DNA from: Chionis minor
Lineage: Eukaryota; Chordata; Aves; Charadriiformes; Chionididae
Direction: 5' to 3'
Length of the DNA stretch: 64,000 bases
NCBI GenBank assembly: GCA_013398295.1
Contig: VZSF01003003.1
Coordinates: 310,001 to 374,000, forward strand
A program made the position numbers and the translations under genes. This document shows, one piece after another, positions 1-13,442 of the stretch; positions within the stretch are counted from its first letter, which is position 1; every line of letters begins with the position of its first letter. The notes beneath the pieces are model-generated. The model was not told the origin of the DNA, searched no databases, and worked only from the letters and a program-made list of their open reading frames with translations.

Positions 1-2230
1 CCTTGCTTGAATTTCTAGTTTTAATTTATGTTATTTAATCTATCTAAGTATTGATTTTTCAGTTCACCTCTCAGGACATTCTTAGAGGATCTCCAAAAAA
101 TTTTGGAGTGGGAGCAAAAAAGAGACATATACCTTTAAATTGAAAGATTTTTTTTTTTTTAAAAAGATAACCCCCTTCAATCAGTAAGAAACACAAGAGC
201 AAAAAAAAGGAAATGAAAAACATCAGTGGTATTCACGTTTTCAAAGAACAAGGAAAAATGAATAGATTCCTAATATAGAAATTTCAGTTATTAGTCTTTA
301 TACTGTATTCAATTTCCTATGTAGGAAAGACTATTTTAATTTAGGAGTTAGCAATATATGCTTTCATCAGTAGAGCACTCAGTAATTATACGTATTGGTA
401 GCAGAAACTCAGTGGGCTTAGCTTGCTGTGTACAGAGGAAGGGAAAGGAACGCAAACAGGATAATGAAAACGGAGGCAGTGGGAACATTTCCAAAGAGCG
501 AGCACCTGATTCACTCAGAATCAGCAGGTATTTTCCAGCTTCGCCTGGAAGCTGGTAGCCTGGGCCTCGCTGAGCCAGTGCTGTATGTGATGCCAGAGAG
601 AACCCCTGCCAGGCATCAGCAAGAAGAGCTTTCCAGGAGAACTGAATGCACCAACAGCTGTTAGAAATGCCTTCCCTGGTGCATGTACAGTATATAAATC
701 ACAAAATATTATAGATTATACAAATCTTCTCTGGAAACTATTCTAAGAGCCCTATGAAATTTCTACAAACCACCAGCAGGCATATTTCATAAATCACACA
801 TACTTGCAAGGTCCCATCAACACAACCTTTACATTAATTGATTCGCTAATGTATTTTTAATGAGAAATTTCAGATTATTTGGAGTTACAGGAAATGCAAG
901 AATCTATCTATTAGTACTCAAGACTCATCTAGGTGCTTTTATACACATCAAATTTCCTATCTTTGTAAGAATGGCCTTGGGCCTGTGTATCATTCAGGCT
1001 TTACTTAGCCCCTCAAAATATTTTTTAAGTAAAACTAAAGTAGTGCTATAAGCTCATCTTTGTTCTGTGAGCAAAGCTGAATTTTACCTCAAATCTTTAT
1101 CCTGCTAGACAGAAGGTTTTATTATGTCTGTAAGTCTGACGAGCACATCATTTTAAAAAGCCACATTGCCTGGAAAATGTAATTGTAGTGGGCACATAAC
1201 TGACTAAACCCCAGCTCCTGACAGTAAGTGTAGTCTTAATCATTCTCATCATCATCAGTAGTTTGTCACTCAGTTTGACATGTCTAAAATGAAGTCCTGC
1301 CCCTCCAAACATCTATAGGAATCTCCTTATATTGGGTGTGGAAGTTATCCTGCAGCAGCATGAGGAGTGACTGATTCAGAGTTCCTCAGGTACAGAAATG
1401 TTTGCAGGATGGAGGCATTAACTGTAATCTTTAGGGGGAGACTGTGCTGTTTCTGATCAATAAAAATGCCTAACAGTTTTAGCACTGTATATGCATGTTT
1501 ATACTTGAGCAATGTGAGGGAAGATGCCTCATGCATAGTTTGTCATAATATATAGTATAGGAAAGCTGTGAAATGTTTCATCTGCCTTTGTGGTTGACTA
1601 TCAGTATGCCACAGACATGTTAAAAAATAAATCTTCTGGATCTTTTTTTTAGCTCTCTAACTAAAGGTGAAATTGGCAGAATTAATTTCAAATTGGTAAC
1701 CACCTTTGTTCAATATTGAGAGACAGCGCAGCTGAGTTGACAAGGCAAAGGTTCAGGTGGTTTTGAGCAGATACGTCAGTATTCCCTTGTTGTCTTTGCT
1801 TCTTCTTGACTCTGCAGTCTGTAAGGAACCTGTGGAATAGGGACTAATTCTCAGCATTTCATCCAGCATCATAATTATAACCCATGTTAATCTAGAGAGT
1901 TTGATTAGCACGAGGAGATCAGTTACTACTTTTATAGCTAAGCTTTCTGTAGGACTTGTGGAACACAATTATGTCCAGATCTGTAAATAAACAGTACACA
2001 TTAAAGACAGTAGGATGAGAATGTTTGCATCTCGAAGGGCTTAAATTTAGGTTCTGATGACAGAACAGGTAGGAGATTGCATGCATTGTGGACAAACGCT
2101 AGCCTGGAAAAGGGAACTAGCAGGAAAGCACTACAAAGGTAAGATATGTGCTTATCGTGTTGATTCATGTAACTTAATCTTTCAGCTCCTCATTTCCACT
2201 GACATTCTTCTCTCCTTTTTCTTCACACCT
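1..2230. other. Non-coding, no recognisable gene
   Basis: AT-rich sequence with short homopolymer runs, for example T/A tracts near 150-165. All open frames are short (under about 80 codons), overlap on both strands and resemble no protein family I know. I see no splice-flanked exon, RNA gene or classifiable mobile element. An intron or intergenic DNA is the simplest reading. Confidence 0.6.
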
Positions 2231-2234
2231 GCAC

Positions 2235-2410
2235 GCAATTGCAAGTACACTTTTATTCCAGCAATGTTTTTGATTGACTATCTTTGACGGTGGTTTTCCA
2301 GCACTGCCCATTTAAATCTCACCAGCCAAACTGTTAACAGAAACTAAACATGGTCACTGAGGGTCAGATGCTGAGACAGCTGAGAATCGCAGAACATGAG
2401 TCTTGAGGAA
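2235..2410 (+). repeat. Ancient unclassified repeat, copy A
   Basis: This stretch aligns by eye, with gaps, to about 3455-3612 in the same orientation. The best-kept blocks are a TTTATT-containing segment near 2250-2275, the core TTAAATCTCACCA near 2311-2323, and a block resembling TGGTCACTGAG near 2350-2361. Similarity fades on both sides, so the ends are approximate. Two copies 1.2 kb apart suggest either an old dispersed element or an old local duplication. I cannot assign a family. Confidence 0.4.
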
Positions 2411-2439
2411 AATGACCATAAAATTCTTGCCCACCTTCA

Positions 2440-3440
2440 TCTGAACCTGATGATTCCCTTTGTATGGCAGTCCTAGCTGTGCCTCTGAGGTCTACCTTAA
2501 TTGCATCTCCTTTTCTCCTGGTACATAAGTGAAATCACACGCAGAGCTCCTAGATCTGTCCTGTATTCTGAAAAAGTGCTGTATGGTTGGTCCTTCTTCA
2601 GCCAATTAAAACAGATACGGAGACACAGTGCAGAAAGATGTCTGGCTCTAGAGCTTCCAGACATTAAAATCTAAGATCTCCCAGAGAAACCTTATTTTCT
2701 CTGGCACTTTTTCTATTCCCAGTCTAGATTTATTTTATGGCTTTGAGGCACAGCCCTCTCCTTAGTTCTTCTTTTCATCATAAAATCTCTGCAGGTAGTC
2801 ATGTCTAAAATACTCCTCTGTGTTCTGTTTTTGAACACACTTTTATTCCAAAGGGGGAAAAAAAAAATGTTGGAAAGGGACAAGATGCAGGAGCTGTCAC
2901 CTTTTAAGTCCAAAACAGTCTTTTTAGTTATTGTCATTTATTGAGAAGCAAGAATATTGGAAGTTTTCAATCAGAGGGCTGCCAATGCATTTCAGTCTTG
3001 GCCCGCAACATTTTCTATTTGAGTTCTGGACCTCGGCTGTAGAAGAAATTTGGAAAAAGATTCAAGGTTTTTTTTCAGATACCAGTAAGTGAAAAATCTG
3101 AAATTTTTACGTAAATAACAAATGTTTCAGCCAATAAATTGCAATTGGAAAATAAACTTTCTGCCATAACTTCCTGTGTAATGAGTTTTTAATGCATTTT
3201 TTAAAACTGAAATCTCTTTTAAACTGTTACGTTTTGTTGCCATGTACTTAAAATAAAAATATGGCATGACTTTCAGTACTGTCATGTTCCGACTTGTGCT
3301 TCAACTCGTAAGAGTTTAACAAGGTTCATCTTTTCAAATTCATCATAGCCTGACTTCTATCACTTAACTTTCAGTTTTACAAAGGAGTGTGAAAATCATT
3401 CAAATTCAGGCATCAAGTGTACCAGGGGCTCTGACCTCTC
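2440..3440. other. Non-coding, no recognisable gene
   Basis: Unique-looking sequence between the two copies of the ancient repeat. It contains short A and T runs (for example around 2858 and 3066) but no supported gene or mobile element. Confidence 0.55.
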
Positions 3441-3454
3441 ACCGCACCACTTGG

Positions 3455-3612
3455 GCATACACATGTACATAACACCTTTATTTTAGCAGTATTATTGATC
3501 CATTTGTTGTCCAGTTAAATCTCACCAACTGAGCAGTGAACACAAGATAAATGTGATCACTGAGAGCTGGGTCCTCAAAGGGGGCTGCAAAGCACAGAAG
3601 AAAATTTGAGAC
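3455..3612 (+). repeat. Ancient unclassified repeat, copy B
   Basis: Second copy of the sequence at about 2235-2410. It carries the matching TTAAATCTCACCA block near 3514-3526 and the TGATCACTGAG block near 3553-3563, with similar spacing between them. Divergence is high, consistent with an old duplication or ancient element. The ends are approximate. Confidence 0.4.
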
Positions 3613-6600
3613 GTGCTTAAAATTTCTGGTCCTGGTTCAAAGATATGGTATGAATTCGATAGTTACATAATTACAGTTTTCATACTCTCTTTCTAAAGAG
3701 GGTGAATTCCAAGGACAACACTTGGGATGTGGTGGGACTGGTTTGAATGCATGTCAATCCAATGCAAATCCTGATCTTTTGTGCAGGTCGACATCATCTA
3801 TCTGAATGTAACATCACTGAACTCGCTTTGCTTCTGTCTGGTTGCAGGCTCGGAGGCCATTTTTCTTGGTGATTTACTCATCCAGATTTCAGTATTGGGT
3901 TATGATTAATGATTTTCGTTGAGGCATGGGAACTGGCTCACTGCATGTCTCTGCAAGGTCTAGGTTTTAGAACCTGAGTTGGAAACTGATGCTTAATAAC
4001 TTTTAATACCCAAATAAAGTGTTTAGCACTAACATTCTTTCCATATTTATTAAACCATAATGAAAACTGAGGCGTCTGTGATTTTTATTCTTTCTAACAG
4101 TGTTGCTATTTACAGTGCCCTACAAGAGTATAAGATGGTGTGCATTATGAAAGATATTTCAGGTGACCCAATTCTTATTAAAGATCTAGCAAATTAATTT
4201 AAAGGTGTTCCAAATCCCTTCTACGGAAAGTGAGACAGGATAAAATTTTCTTCTTCCCAAAATAACTTCAGTCACACATCACCAGCATCATATGTCATTT
4301 AATAACAATATGCACATGACATTCAGTGAGCTGAACTTGTTGCCCTAAGTTCATTTTACCTTCCAGTACAGCCTATAAATTGTTCATGAGATATTCTTTC
4401 AGCTGTTAAAGATTCAAGAAAGCTTTTTCCTCTGAGCTGAAGGACTACGCTCTTTTTGCTGCTGTTACATTTTCTTTTTTTCAGGACAAAGTTGAGAATA
4501 CAGAAATGTTTAGGAGAAGGGACTACAAATTTTGTTTGATTTGTCTTTTTCTGGTTTTGTAGCTATTATGAAGTTGCTAGAGAACTTTGTGCCCAGAGGA
4601 AGCCCATTATGTGAAGATGAGTTTTCTTACTCATGGGTTTAGTTCAGATGACACAGAAACCCAAATATTGGAGGTTTCTATAATTGGACCATGTCTATGG
4701 AAGGGATCTTTTCCTCTGAGTTCACAACATTCAGGGCAGGAGATTATCTTTTGATTTGGCAACTGCTACAAGAAGTGTGTTCTTCAAATACAAAGTGCCT
4801 CAGAAGGATATAGGCATCAGTCTAGTGGAACAAGACGTAAAATGTCTAAGTGGGATACCTTAGTAAAAGAAGACAGTGAAACCTTCATTGAGATCAAGGC
4901 TGAATAACCTCTGAAAGGCAGGGAACTTATTTGCCTAAAAATAGATTTGAGTACCCTACTGAGAATGTTTACTCAGGAACATAACTTCTGCAGTTCCTCT
5001 ACATCTGTAGAGAAGAATGAAGAGAGGAATACAAAAGTGCTGAGTGGAAGTTTACTATACTTTTGAATATTGATGTTGCTATTTCTAGGAAAGAGAAGAT
5101 AAACAGAATTGGTTGGGTTTTTTTACATGAAACTGGACATATCTTACCAACTTGTTGGTGAGTGTTCAGACTAACTGGATATGTGTTTTACTAGGTAACT
5201 AGTTAGCTAGTTAGCTACGTAACTGAAAGAGGAGTTGTAAGAAACAAATACTGAAGTTGCCAATTTTATAATTTGTCAGGAATATGAATAGCACATGAAG
5301 AACTGGACAAAATAACACATTGAGAAGGAAGGCTAGGGAGAAGGGAAATCTTGTTCTCCTCACCCTGCCCCACACTCTAGGCTGATAGAATTTAGAAATT
5401 TAAAAATTAGAAAAAATTCATTTTATAGGAATTGTTGCCTAGTACAAAGTCCACTGGGACTTGTTTTCAAGTGTTTGGACCTTATTAATATTTCAAGTGT
5501 AAGTATTTGTTAAAAAAAGCCAAAGCAACCAACCAACCAAAAACCCCCAACACCCAAATACAAGAAAAGCACAGTTCCCAGTGCCTCAGCCAGCCAATTT
5601 TAACCTTATTCAAAGATTTCCAAGACATTTTACAATACAATATTGCTTTAGAAGTGTATATTCCAAATGAATGAATATTTTTGAAGCTTGATATAGAGCT
5701 AGAAATGGATGAAATTTCATGTAACTGAAGTAAATGAATTATTTTTTTTTTCTTAAAGTAATAGGGCTGGGAATTGTGTCAGTGATGATTTTTGTAACTA
5801 AATACTGGATCTCAAAATAAGGTTATACAGCCAGTCTCCAGTCCTGATTCCACTGAAGCCCATACCCAGTCTAACACCAAGTTCCCTGCAAACAGAATCA
5901 ATTCATCAGTCATCATTTTGTTGCTTCATAACTTTGGGATGAAAGAAAAACTTTTTTTTTTGTATAATTTCTAAGAGACATGATGATGTGTGATGCTGCC
6001 TAATATTTGCCTGTTCGGGCCCGTTATACAGGGAAGTCCATCTGAAGTAGCTATTGTGCTGAATATTCACTTCTTATTTAGACACAATTATTTCCTCCAA
6101 GACTCATTTAGACCATGCGAAAGGCAAGACAATTCTCTCCATTTCCAAAGCACAGTAAGTTGTCTGGCACAAAGGCATTCTCTGCACACACTGAGAAGTG
6201 TCACTAAGACACTAGCTTGGAGGAGTGATTGCGTGGTAAATTTTTGCTTCAGCTTCCTGTCTGCTAGTTTCTCTTTGTAGGCATCTTGTTGACTTCAGTG
6301 ACAGGGCCTGTAATTTCTATTCTCTGACTACCTTCAATGCTTGCATAAAAGCTGTTTGAGCTAGAGCAGCTTCAGAATAAAGGATCCATTTGGAGTTTTT
6401 TCTTACTTTTCATAGTAGGATCTCTAGCTATGGATTGTTATTCTTTGCTTATTTATAGCCTTTTCCCCCATCTGTTGAGTCTTACTTTCTTCCTCCTTTT
6501 CCCTGCTTTCATGGTAGAAGTTATGCATCTAAATTCACTCTTGAACAGCAGGGTCAAATTCTGAACAATACCTCAGGCATTCTTTCAGCACGTTCTTCCT

Positions 6601-8345
6601 GCAAGCCAAGTTAATGGATAGATTTTTTTAAAAGCCAGTTTATCCAATTTCCTACTGTATTAGTACTCTCCCAAGCAAGAGTGCAATTTTGCTTTTCACA
6701 TAAATGACATCTAAAAAGTTTTTGTGTGAGCTAATAGCTCACTCTGTATCCAAGCCATGCTTTTAAATCCCAACTCCTTTGCTCTTCCTTAAACATTTGT
6801 GTTGAAGCTTTCCTCGCTAGGTGAGTACCTATTCACCCATGCCTTAGGCTGTTTTCCAGGTCACTGTGAAAGAATTTCAGTTAAAATTTTGTGCTTGGGA
6901 AGAGCGCGTTGATTTGGTAGTGTTCAGCTATCATGAACATTTCACTGATGCGAACTCCTGCCTTCAGGATTTGGAGATAGGTGTTGAAGGTTAGTATATG
7001 GTCTGCACAGACGTCAGAGATATACTTGTGCTTTTGAAAGAAGAATCAAATTGGAACAAACTATAAACTTCCATGGAGGAATGGAAACCTCCTTCTCTCA
7101 TGCTAGAGAAAAGAGTGTGGTAAGTTAGCAATAAATTCATTAAAGATATCATCTGAAGCAAGAGTATTCTACCCATTCTCAGTGCCTACGTGCTGACCAA
7201 ACAGGACATGTCTACGTGTGCGCTCTGTTCTGGTTATACATCAACTTTCTCTGCTCTGCATTTTTTGTGCTGCTTCTTCACCTTTTGTCTACCAATGCTC
7301 ATGGCCACAGGGATGCTCAAATTGAGAACAGAAAGTCTGCCTCCCATGTTGCTTAGTTATTTTCTTACCCAGCAGTTCTTACCCATAAGTTCCACATAAT
7401 GTTTTTTTCTGATTTACTGTCTTGATTTTTCAACAGCAGGAGATGCCTTTCACCTGTATTGTAGACGCATGTGTTTCAGAGTGTGGCAGGACATGACTTT
7501 TCCAGCACCTTGCGATAAAATTTTCCTCTTCCTCCTGCATTATGGATGCCCAAATGACCCCCAGGCTTCCAATCCAATCCAATTTGCTGGACACAAAACA
7601 TTTGAGTAACGTAAGTAGGGAAAGCTTCCTCTTCAGGTAGGGCAGATACTGATGTGCTGGGTGAGATGTTAAACAGAAAGGTTGAAAATAAATCTTCTCA
7701 CTGCCAGTTGCGTCCTCAAGGATGAAGCCTTTCTTCCAGTCCTTTTTCATAGTTCACAGGGTCAACAAACTGCACCCAGCCCTTTCTGAGCCCAGAGGAA
7801 ATCTCTTTCTTTGTGTCACTTTGGCACTTTTGGGCAGACTTGCTGCAGGCCTTCCACTTCCAGTCTTTCCTACTGCCCAAGCTCAGCCTGCTCAGTCACT
7901 TCTGGGGACTCCTCTGCTCTCCAAGAGGGTTAATGCTGGACTCAGAATAACAGTAAGTCTTCCTCACTGCTCCTTGTTGTTACATGACATTATTGCACAT
8001 GGTCATGTGTGCCAAAATTTTGAAATGCCTAGACTTCTCCACACAACTTTAACTTTAGACCGCTGAATAGACTTTTTACAACTAAATTAATTTCTTGCAA
8101 CTATTTACCTTTTATGTTTTCCCCTTTCCCTTTGTCTCATTTATTGCCAGATTTGGGAGAACTTCCTCTTTCTATTTATAAAACTGGTCTCTTTTACTTT
8201 ACACTGCCAAATTTCTGCAGCACATAAATTGCTATTAAAGATGTTTTCTACCGCCTCTGGAGAATGACATTCTCCTTGCTGCTCTCAGGGAGTTTCTAGA
8301 TAATGCTTAGCAATCTATTCAAACAGTATTTTGCCCATTGGCCAC
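3613..8345. other. Non-coding, no recognisable gene
   Basis: Long unique-looking stretch. Simple features are a TAG(T/C)-rich micro-repeat near 5192-5224 and a CAAC-rich stretch near 5525-5560. Open frames reach about 115 codons near 7430-8066 on opposite, overlapping strands and have no recognisable domain. I see no exon, RNA gene or mobile element that I can support. Confidence 0.55.
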
Positions 8346-8347
8346 TA

Positions 8348-8371
8348 ATGTTTCATGTTTTCATGAAACAT
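8348..8371. repeat. Perfect inverted repeat (10-bp arms, TTTT loop)
   Basis: The arms ATGTTTCATG (8348-8357) and CATGAAACAT (8362-8371) are exact reverse complements around a TTTT spacer. It would form a small stem-loop in single-stranded form. It is far too short for a microRNA precursor, and no function is implied. Confidence 0.8.
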
Positions 8372-8988
8372 CTAGGATCTGAATAGCACAAAGTCTGAGC
8401 ATTAATTGCAGTACTGTCTGCAGTTATAGCAGACTGTAGCTGGGCAGTGAATGCATCAAGAGCTCTCAAAACCAAATTGTATGGAAAATCATGTTCTTTC
8501 TAGGTTCTGCTTCCTGTATTCATTATTGCTTGGAAACTGGGTAAATAACTACTACATTTTAAAATACCATTTACTCCTTAGAGCATTGACAAGAATGCAG
8601 ATTTTCCCATCCACTGCCTGGTGTTCTAGGAATTTGGTTGCTTCCTGACTCAATGAAGAGTCTTAGACACTTAGCAGAGAGTAAAAGTGACGCCAGATAT
8701 GGGTCTTAAAGTTCTCAGGAAGATGTATGAACTTAATCTAGGAACCTGACTTCTTATGTCTGCTTTTTCCTCCAAAAGGTTTTGTGTTTTTGGAAGCAAA
8801 AGCAGTACCACTCCTCTAAGCAGAAGGCTCAGGTGTAGAGTCTGAGTACATGAGTACATTTCCCTGCCACTCTTAAAAAGATTCCTGACAGGCAATGGTT
8901 TAGAAATCATCCCAGTTGTCTGTATTTTCCCACTAGCCAGTTAAAGGCTGTTTTACACTGAAGAGAGTGAATATGGTGGCCCATTGTT

Positions 8989-9020
8989 TATCTTGTCATC
9001 TGCTTATCTTCTCATCTGCT
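8989..9020. repeat. Tandem duplication, 16 bp x 2
   Basis: Two adjacent 16-bp units (8989-9004 and 9005-9020) differ at one base. This is a typical replication-slippage duplication in otherwise unremarkable sequence. Confidence 0.8.
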
Positions 9021-11745
9021 CTGGCTCACCATTCTGAAGTTCCTAATTTGGACATGCAATAAGGGGTCCTGGATGAATACCACTCCAGGACCCTGAAAGT
9101 CCTGTACTGATTCTACTTTCACCGCCTACTTTGTAGATTTTGGTGAGGTTTTAAAAGAAAAGTGTCGGGCTTGTTTTCAATTTGGCACTCAGATGGGAAG
9201 CCCATCACCCTTCGTTTTTTATAAGATGCCTCTAGCATCTCTTTGTCATTGTATTTGAATTCTTTTGTTCTTAACCTTCATTATGCACTTCTCTTCCCTT
9301 AATGTCCTTTGGAACTGCTCAAGAAAGAAACAGTGTGCTAGCAATGTAAGAGAAGCTCTTGGGAAAGTTAGGAATTGAGAAGCTGATTTGTTCATGGCTC
9401 AAATTTTTCTTTCGTGCATGAAGATAATTTGTGATTCCTGACCCACAACTAGTCTGTGTCCTGCTGTGAGCAAAGTCAGTGTGGAAATCACCAGGGAGAG
9501 CACACCTAAATGGAGGAGAACCCAAGGGATGATGCTTCAGTCAGCCTGTATTTGCCTCTAGAGGTCTCCCAACTCTTCTTACGTTTGAAAACCCAAATGT
9601 ACAGAACTGGCAACTGTCAGCTGTCTTCCGAATGTGCTCTCTTCTTTCCTCTCCCTCCCTTGATACCTGTCCCTCAAAATAAGCTCTGTAGCACATGTGG
9701 TTTATGGTTTACAAATACAATTCTTTGTTGTCGCTGTCTAACATTATTGTAACCTGTCAGCTGACCTCAATACAGCTCGTACAGGAAGATTTGCTGTTAC
9801 GCTTATAGGAGCTATTTTGGGGGAAATTATTGGCTAATGCAGACAGTTTGTGTCATAATGGGTAGATCTGGTGGCTGGAAATGAACATTTGATTGATGTA
9901 CTCCATAAACATGTTTCCAAGCAAAGTATATGCAAAACTGAGTGAATTTGAACTGTCTTTGCAGCATTGGTTTGTAGAAAAATGAAATCCCCACAAACCT
10001 TGGTATAATGGTCTTGCTCCGCTCCTTGTAGCATCTCAGAACATGTCAGCTGGAAAAGCATCTCTGCCAGGTTTCTTTATTCCTCGGTGCTGATGGGTGC
10101 CTGTCTGTCCCAGCTTTTGCAGGTGGGATTCAGGAGTTATTTTGCTAGGGTTATTCAGCCTGCTTCATATTGTTGTTTTATACAGATGTCGTGACTTCAA
10201 AGAGGTTTTGTCTAATTTGCATCAGTATAGTGAGAAGATAGATTCACTCACTCACTGAATCAGTAGTGTTAACGCTTTCCTGTTAGCGGGATCCACATGC
10301 AGACTGAAGCAGAATAGCGTGGCATACTATACCCCCTGTTTCTATGTGAATTTAGACCTATTTTCCCACTCGGAGGGAGGAGATAGTGGCTGCATTCAGA
10401 ATGCCAGCAGGAGCTCAGCAGGAGCTGCTGCCTCTCAGACACAAGATAGAGGCAATCAGGTGCTTCCTGCAGGTGCTGTGGAGCTGCTTGGTTTGGATTG
10501 CTTCCTCTCGTACCAGCGGGATGCTGTCGGTCCTGCCTTGAGGAGAGGCAGCGGGTCCTGGCCCACAGCCACCAACCTGGCAGCAGCCAGTATCTCTCAC
10601 ACACCTTGCCCCTGGGAAAGAAGGGTTTCCACTTACTCTGGAATTTTAAACACTAAATATAACAGGTTAAAATGGCCAACCTTATTTAAACCAAGCAAAA
10701 CATAAGGCATCCAGGCAATACAAAAAATCTGGAAGAATAAACTTAAAGGGCAGTTAGCTAGGGGAGCAACCTTCACAGAAAAAGCTTTTTGTGAAAAATC
10801 GGAGAGAAACAGGACCACAGAGTATCTCAAATGTACAGTAATGCCGTTGTCCCCCAGCTGATGTCTGAGGTCTAGAGTTCAGGGCTAAAGAGGGATTTGG
10901 TTAACTAATGATTATGCAGTGGAGTGGGAAAATGCTGTTTCTAAGTATCTGTTTTGATTCAATGGAAAATGACCAGAGATTTGGAGGCAATAAGGTTTTT
11001 CAAAGTGTGATGTGCTGTAAAGAAAATGAATTCCCAAGTCATTAGCAAAGCTATATAACTCACATGATATATCTTCGTAATAATATAATATTCTTATAGA
11101 AATGTATTTATTGGATGTTTTAAAGGATGAAATTTGAAATTTGTTTAAAAGCTGATTTTGTGGCTAGGATTTTAAAAATTGTCCATTAAAATATTCAGAC
11201 ATATGGCCATTTTTCATTTTAGTGAAAATAAATCAGAGGATTTTCTAGCTTACAATTTTGGTTTTTAACTATGTTTTAAAGTACCTTTCTTCTTGGCGAA
11301 TGGATTTGGGTAGGGGTATTGACCTTTTGAATGAGACCCCTAAAATTTGTAATATTTTCTGGTTTAACTTACAGCAATTTTCATTAAGAAAAAGATGACT
11401 CAAACCTTTCTGCAAACAATAAGAAGAGACTGCTTAGCCCTTTTTAGGAAGCTAACAGTCGCAAGGAATTATCTTGTTTCCATGTTCAAATAGCTTTCAA
11501 ATGTCATACCCAGACAGAAGGCAAGGAAGACCATGGCTGTGGCTTTTAAGGAGGCAGCTGCTTCTTTTTGAAGAATTGTATTCAAACGTCAAACAGCAGC
11601 TGGATACAAACTTGGCCACAAAGAGCTGTGAGAGTGATCAGCGTCCAAACAAGCATGGGTTAAGAAGATTTAAGGAAGTTTTTTCAGTCTAAAAGATACT
11701 GAGAGAAGACCTAAGAGATCATTGAAAAGGAAAGCAGATTATAAT
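9021..11745. other. Non-coding, no recognisable gene
   Basis: No supported gene. The segment near 10370-10620 is richer in GC than its surroundings and has open frames on both strands (up to 128 codons). These have no recognisable domain and no methionine or splice context that sets them apart, so I treat them as chance. The rest is AT-rich. Confidence 0.5.
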
Positions 11746-11749
11746 AATT

Positions 11750-11960
11750 TACTTGCTGTAGGTAAGAAGGAAGATGTCATGGTCTTAACTGTAAGTAGCC
11801 GAGATTTAGGGATGGATATCAGGAAATACTTTTTGATGGTAAGCAGGGTGAAGCAGAGGAATAGATTACCTGTGGAGGTGTCACATCTTTCTCACTGGAA
11901 GATCTGAAGAAGTTGGTCCAAAATGGTTTGTACTGCAGGACAGTCCGAGCTCCTGGGTCT
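11750..11960 (+). mobile_element. Ancient CR1/L3-like LINE 3' remnant (probable)
   Basis: The order of short blocks matches the 3' end of CR1/L3-type LINEs. A GAGATTTAG-type block is followed by a GGATATCAGGAAATACTTT-type block (about 11814-11833), then a segment corresponding to the 'aggaatagattacctgtgga' step (about 11858-11877), then a serine/leucine-rich C-terminal stretch. Divergence is high and the terminal repeat is not visible, so both ends are approximate. It is a non-functional fossil. A short stretch of chance similarity remains possible. Confidence 0.45.
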
Positions 11961-13440
11961 GGGCGAGCCCTTGCTGTGTCCCGACTATCTCAGAACAAAA
12001 AAAATCATCATCTCCTTCCTCTTCCCTTCCCTCTTTTCCAGGCAAAGCAAAATGAAGCACGCAGGCCACAAAAGAGACAAAATGACTTCCAGCAGATCCC
12101 TGGTCCAAAAGATCTGTGAACTTTCATCCCTAATTGCAGATATTTGACACCCACTGTCATGGATTAGACTGAGATGAGCTGGCCGACTTCTCTCCAGTTT
12201 CCTTTCAGTCTTATTTTTTGGTGATCTGCTGCAGAAAATAATCTGAGACATGTTTGAGCTGGCAGCTGAACTGCATGGTCATCTAATCATGCTCTTTCAT
12301 AGGGACCAAGAGTGGAAAACCCCACGCCCTAGCATAACATTTGTACCCTGTAATGTCACTGTGTGGAGGTGACATCTTACTGTCAGTTGTAGGATTAGAG
12401 GTTTGGTACCATGAGGAGAGCACATCATTCTTGCCAGTCCAGAAGGTGAAATACAATGTGAAGCTGTGACAGGTCCAGGGATGCTGTGGTGGGAACAGAG
12501 AACAGGTAGCCCTACGAACTTTCGCAGGTACTTGCCTGGGTAAGGAGATGCTCAGTAAAAATCATTTAAGATTTTCATGTTACAATTCTGCCTCTTGAGT
12601 GTGAAATTAATTCATTTTGACAGTTCCAATGGAGATGGGAGGATATGCATTGAGCTGCTTAACCCTTTCCCTCTCTGTTCCCTTTCTTCCCCTTGGGGAA
12701 CTCATGCCTGCCCGCCACTTCAGTGGGGTGAATATGTAAGGCATTCAGTTACTTTGGCAATGGCCTCAATCCCTTAGGACCCTTGGAAATGTCTCCAAGG
12801 ACTTTCTCTTTCATTGTCCTCCCTACTTCAAGAAACCTAGCAAGAAACCTCCTTACTTCTTGGGAACGTCAATTTAAAAACCTGTGCCACAGCAATAAAA
12901 TGCCATTTTCAGAACTGATATCAGTGTCTGCTGTTGGAGACCTCTCCAAAGCTACTCCATAGGGTAAAAATGAGACACTGAAGAAACACTCAGAAGACTC
13001 AGAATCATTTTCTCATTCCCTAGCTATCCTTTTAAAAACAGTTCCCAGAGTACTGTGCACTGCATGTTAGACAAAAGGAAAAATAGTCTGCCAGCTCAAT
13101 TTAGAAAAGCTGATGATTTTAAAGACCTTCAACACGGAGAGAGCTGCCATTGATAAAAACTTGCTGTGACCCAGCTATGCTTTGCGTGAGAGCAAGTCAT
13201 TTTGCTACTTACTGTTGATTACTGAATTTGAAACCCTCTGAGGTCTTCGAAAGGTCTGAGAACTGTTAAAGTGCGAATGCTGAGAAGGGATCTATTCCTG
13301 GAAAAAAGTGGTTTTCAAGGAAAGGTGGATGAAATTTAAAATATAATTAAAGGGGCTCGGGTTTAGGTTCATAATAAACGGTCCATTTTTTGTCTTATTC
13401 AATTGTAAAGCACAACACTCAAGTCAAGGGTAAAAACAGG
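11961..13440. other. Non-coding, no recognisable gene
   Basis: Unique-looking sequence with no supported exon, RNA gene or mobile element. Open frames of up to 88 codons near 11985-12251 overlap on both strands and look like chance. Confidence 0.5.
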
Positions 13441-13442
13441 TG

